Source: Chaetoderma sp. LZ-2023a | Lineage: Eukaryota > Mollusca > Caudofoveata > Chaetodermatida > Chaetodermatidae | Length of the DNA stretch: 64,000 nt | Direction: 5' to 3' | Assembly: GCA_034401795.1 (NCBI GenBank) | Contig: CM067370.1 | Location: 65,667,688 to 65,731,687, forward strand | In this document: positions 59,958 to 64,000 of the stretch, in pieces | How positions within the stretch are numbered: the stretch's first letter is position 1 | How the letters are laid out: every line of letters begins with the position of its first letter | Program-made: the position numbers and the translations under genes | The notes under the pieces: generated by a model | What the model saw: only the letters and a program-made list of their open reading frames with translations | Database searches by the model: none | What the model was told of the DNA's origin: nothing

Positions 59958-61056
59958 AGTTCACACTAGTAGAGTGATGTCAGTCATTACTGAGTCTTGG
60001 GAAAGGTGATGATGACATTGTCTTAATCAAGACCTACAAAGTGGAAAGTCTATCTTTGAAACAAAACTAACACAAATGAAATCAAATACTGGATCAGGAA
60101 ATTTGTTCAACATTTCACCAAACCAGACTTTAATGCCATTGATAATATCTTTTAAGAAGGTCTATCATGATTTCACTTCAAGCGATATACTTACCTCCCT
60201 AACACTGTATGATATTTCCTAAATATCGACCGTGACTCAATAACCCCAGATAAAAAAAAGGGTGCCCTTACTGGACAGGTAGACAGGTGACAGTCAGCTG
60301 GATGCGGGCCCCAACCTCGCGCATGCGCAGACTGTCACTGCCTTTTTCTTGACTATTGGCCTGAAGCACATGCTAGTGTTTATTTAATACTTGCTAAGTT
60401 TTTGCTCAATTATCTATCAGAAGTTGTTCTAGAGTGTTGATTATCATGTCTGATCATCATAATTCATCTGAAGCCACTTCAATTATGTTTTAATTACGTC
60501 TAAATTACACGGTGTAACCTGTTTCGTGGTATAGACGTTATAGGCGCTAAGAAAACTTTATTATCTGGCGCCATAAAATGCTAATATCTCTATGATTGTG
60601 TCCACAGGTTTCTGTAAGGAGGTTTGTTCACATCTAAAGTGGTTTGTCTCACTATTTCCCTATAAATGTTAGCAAAAAAACTATATCCAGAATGATATAG
60701 GCTCCCATAAGAGAGAGCGTGTCGTTCTGCCCTCTGGTCCCACCCTTCCCTTTAATAATAAGTGAGTGGGGATGAAGAGTGGTTGTCTGGTGGAGCTTCC
60801 AAGAGCTGGACGTGGTGGTATGCTTTTGCTAAAGACTCGGGTACTCTAGTTATGCTTTATGGCACATTATAATATTTGTAATTATTTGCTGCCAATATTT
60901 TTTCAGTCATACTGTTTATCTGTATCAGTATAAAAGCATGAGCTATTACTGTGTTCACATTACTGTTTAGCGTGCTCTTGTGGTCATACAATTCGTCTTA
61001 CACCTGGATGTTGTTCGTCTGTTTTCTATTTGCAAATTATGACATCATAATCAACC

Positions 61057-61121
<65 letters not shown>

Positions 61122-61267
61122 ATCGTCTTTGAGGCTGGCTGTTTATCTTTCTCACCATCCTGTTTAGGCCTATAGGTGAATTCTTTCTTCTTTATGAGTT
61201 ATTTAATTTATTTAATTATAAAAGAATCTTTAACTCATTGTCATCGTCCTGTCCCTTTTTTCAGAAT

Positions 61268-63610
61268 CCTTCTTGTGTCGACTGTAACCGATCTATCAAA
61301 TCAAAGTTTGCTCCTCACCTCTGTATACAATGTTCACCTTGCGGACCATTATTAAAATGTGATGTCTGTAAACAGTGGGGGGGTGCCCAACTTATTCTCT
61401 AAATTCTTGTCGTTACAGGTGAAGGATAAGGCGTCGGAGGAGGAGGAGAAGGGTGCGAAGAAGAGTGTAAGTGGCAATGGTAAGAGAAAGGCCTCTGTTT
61501 CTTCGGAAATGGAGACTTTCAGATTGGAAATGATGGGGGAGATGAAAAAGACAATAAAAGACTTGGTACCAGCATGCTCCCTGGGCCGAGTAATTTATTG
61601 TCTTCTTCATCTGCTCCCGAGCAGAAAATCCCCACCGCTGATTCTGGTGTCCATCGTGGTCCGTGGTCCGAAAATGTTTCAGAATCAGTGGTGGCTTCAG
61701 TAGATCTTGGAACTTGGAAGGCCCGCTGCCTTGCCAATGAATCCTGAAGCAGGTCTATATGATCATGGCAGCAGGCTTGCCACGCTGTTAGATCTTGGAC
61801 CAGGGCCACTGGACACAGGCTCGCGCCTAGAGTGTCCACGTCTGAAAGGTACCGCCTCCTCTTATGGTACCTTCCCTGGCTAGCCCGGGTTAGCGCTCTT
61901 TGCTAGCCCAGAGGCAGTTTATAATGGCCAGGAGGAAGAGGATTTTCTGCTGGGTTCACCCGTTGAAGCCGTGGACATGGAAATAGATGATCGTGCACCC
62001 CTCGCGGGGAGCACGGCCGATTTTGTCCATGGAGCTACTCGCGCAGGGGTAGCTTTCATGGCTCAAAGGGTGGACCATGCTGGAGCGGATAATAATAATA
62101 ATAATAATACAGCATTTGTAAAGCGCCATGTGTCAATGTCAATTTTCAAAGGCGCTTGTGAAGAGATGTGTTTTTAATTTTTGTTTGAAATCATTAATTG
62201 ATTGGATGGATTTGATGTGGACAGGTAGCTGGTTCCATAGTCTCGGAGCCACAACACTGAAGGCTCTGTCCCCACAGGAGCGTAAATTCGATCGCGGAAT
62301 TTGGAGCAATAGCTTATCCACAGAACGAAGTCTGCGACATGGATCATATGTCAAGAGAAGTTCCTGCAAATAGTCGGGAGCGTTGTTGTTTAGACATTTC
62401 CAAGTCAAGAGCAGAATCTTGAACTCAATCCGTTTCCGGATGGGGAGCCAATGAAGATCTTTCAAAATTGGTGTTATGTGATGACGCTTTTCGACCTTGA
62501 CTACCAGACGAGCCGCAGCATTTTGCACATATTGCAGTTTATCAAGGGATTTTTCGGTGATGCCATATAAGAGACTGTTTCCATTGATGACCGCCGTTTC
62601 CGTATACCTCGGCTTGCCGAGGATATGATGGCGGCTGGTCCAGGCCATGGTGTGGTTGATTACACCCCGCACATTTCCATGGTGCCGGCTCCTATCATTT
62701 CAGCCATGGCACAAAATATGCCTCTCTCGGGCCCGCTTGTTTTCCACGGCCGGCCAGCAGTATCCACGGCTCCAGCCACGTTTACACCTGCAAGTGCATT
62801 AGAGGATGACGAAGGCCCACGCCTTGTCAAGCACTCACAGGTGGCCACAGAGGAGGACTGGTCTGATGCGTGCCAATGGCTGGTAAGCGTTAGGCCAGAG
62901 GTCTGTGTAGAACAGTCGTCAAGCCAGCGGGACCAGCACCCGTGGTCGGCTGGAAAGCCGGCAGTTACCGCCATGCCATCTCTGCCGTTAGCAGAACATA
63001 TAGTGGATATGTTCACGGCGGCAGAGACGTCCATTAAGCCTAATGGATGGCTTGCGAAGGGCCCCCCCCCCCCACGAGGTGGTGCCGTATTGTTGCTGAC
63101 CAATACCTGAAATACGGTACAGTGCCAAAGCCGAGTGCTGATGATTGTGCAGTGTTTGGCGAGGACACATGGCCAGGCTCCAGTTTTGACATGGGAGCAC
63201 TGCTCGAGTGCACTGCGCTCAGCAAACACCGTGTTGCGCGATGGAGAGGGGAGCTCAAGAGCATCCATAGCGGCGCTCTCGCATGTCTCACAGCTGTTAC
63301 AGGGTGTAGTAATAGCGTCTGCATCGTGTCAAGCAAGCCCTGTCTCAATACAGAGAGCCATCTAGGATGGTATTAACCTGGCTCTGGACTGTATGACTAG
63401 GGCAGTGACTAGAAGTGTCAGGGCGAGACGCACATTTGCACTAGATAATTTGTGTCCATCTCAGGATCTGTACAATAGGCAGCTGCGGACGCCTATGTCA
63501 GGTCCTGGTCTCTTTGGGGGTGAGGGATGTAGACACCTCCAAGAGACAGTCACTGTAGTCAATAATCAGAGGGCACTACACGAAAGGCCAGCCACGGGCG
63601 CAGTGTAGGC
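61268..63610 (+). pseudogene. DIRS B3 ORF1 (Gag-like), fragmented
   Basis: The acceptor-like TTTTTTCAG at 61263 precedes a Cys motif (CVDCNRSIKSKFAPHLC, CSPCG, CDVC) equivalent to that of B1. A frame change at a G run near 61380 leads to KDKASEEEEKGAKK and METFRLEMMGEMKKTIKDLV. After the LINE insertion come EDDEGPRLVKHSQVATEEDW, CQWLVSVRPE and PSLPLAEHIVDMF, then a poly-C run at 63061. The last piece has TGPGLFGGEG-like MSGPGLFGGEG. Several frames, so not translatable as one protein. Confidence 0.75.
62086..62588 (-). mobile_element. 5'-truncated LINE (CR1/L2-like) inserted in DIRS B3
   Basis: On the minus strand the last ~150 codons of an RT protein are open down to 62139: LQYVQNAAARLVV, ILKDLHWLPIRKRIEFKILL, LNNNAPDYLQELL and FSVVAPRLWNQLPVHIKS. 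The 3' end has GGCGCTTTACAAATGCTGTA followed by an (ATT)n tail at 62106-62086. 5' truncation and a microsatellite tail are typical of CR1/L2-group LINEs. The ORF is short but undamaged, so the insertion is probably not very old. Confidence 0.85.
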
Positions 63611-64000
63611 CACAGCCACGCCAGCACTGGCCTGCAGGGGGATGGGGGTGCACAGGCTCCTCAAGTGTAGCCAGCCAGGCAGCCACCCGCGCACTGAGGT
63701 GCATGAGGGGTGCGTTCGGCGCAAGCCATGACGCGGACACCGCAAGCCGTGGTAATCGTGCCTGGTGCGCCGATTTCCACAAGAACCACACCAATGCTAG
63801 AACCAGAGACAGTCCCACCTTTGCACTGCTTATGTTCACCTCTCTCCCTAGGCGGACCCGTGGGAGGTCGATTGACCTTCGACAAGCAGGAGTTGGAGCA
63901 GTTAACCCAGGACCGCTTGGTCTTGCGATGGCTTTCAGCCGGGTGCCAGCCTGACTGGGTGATAGGCCACCATCGCACCTGTCTCTGGTTCCGATCTGGA

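Larger units (their letters stand above)
60172..64000 (+). mobile_element. DIRS copy B3 (3' end outside window), with a nested LINE
   Basis: It begins TTTCACTTCAAGCGATATACTT and continues with the B-type left repeat (GGGTGCCCTTACTGGACAGG, GCGCATGCGCAGACTGTCAC). ORF1 pieces follow from 61268, and the start of the RT frame from about 63838 (GGPVGGRL, LEQLTQDRLVLRWLS). An ATT microsatellite (61057-61122) and a LINE 3' end (62086-62588) interrupt it. More diverged from B1 than B2 is. Confidence 0.9.

Noticed and set aside
60951..61175. 74-codon frame with a poly-isoleucine run
   Set aside because: It is produced by an ATT/TTA microsatellite in DIRS B3.

Overview
The window looks like nuclear DNA of a marine invertebrate, most likely a mollusc and plausibly a bivalve. 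The reasons are an intron-rich host gene, DIRS-type and Maverick/Polinton elements, hairpin MITEs, SINE-like repeats and tandem diverged intergenic repeats. Nothing looks bacterial: there are no operons of ordinary genes, no Shine-Dalgarno pattern and no CRISPR. The species call is an inference.

The one host gene I recognise is STN1 (OBFC1), the OB-fold subunit of the telomeric CST complex, on the + strand. Seven coding exons at 6333-6510, 8338-8433, 18309-18374, 27519-27674, 52657-52811, 55837-55974 and 57872-57973 join with consistent phase (1,1,1,1,0,0) and GT-AG ends into 297 codons with no stop. The last ~70 codons expected for the family are not found and probably lie beyond the window. 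About 50 kb of the 51.6 kb gene span is intron, and most of that is transposable elements.

Layout: 1-4577, 3' two thirds of DIRS copy A1, upstream of STN1. 4578-9923, MITEs, an old DIRS-like remnant, STN1 exons 1-2 and diverged repeats. 9924-16921, DIRS copy B1, nearly intact, in intron 2. 17-19.2 kb, MITE, exon 3 and a LINE remnant. 19243-26305, decayed DIRS copy A2 in intron 3. 26942-27482, a 541-bp near-perfect palindrome, then exon 4. 28690-29242, LINE remnant. 29243-46385, a 17.1-kb Maverick/Polinton in intron 4 with 38-bp perfect outermost inverted repeats, protein-primed DNA polymerase B, integrase, packaging-type ATPase and about 13 further reading frames, many broken. 46795-48945, fragment of a second type of tyrosine-recombinase retroelement, cut by 48944-51430, an internally deleted DIRS copy B2. 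51.4-60.2 kb, exons 5-7 among MITEs, a TIR element and tandem repeats. 60172-64000, 5' part of DIRS copy B3, itself carrying a LINE 3' end.

The DIRS copies form two subfamilies (A: A1, A2; B: B1, B2, B3). All five lie in the same orientation as STN1. Each complete copy has inverted terminal repeats plus an internal complementary region joining the complements of the two outer ends, the standard DIRS replication architecture. B1 keeps open RT-RNase H-methyltransferase-like and tyrosine recombinase frames with catalytic residues; A1 and A2 have lost key residues. The Maverick genes are arranged in divergent and convergent pairs. A bipartite motif (TATA half and TTAAAC half, 11-12 nt apart) recurs at most of its gene starts. 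Many of its premature stops fit C-to-T decay.
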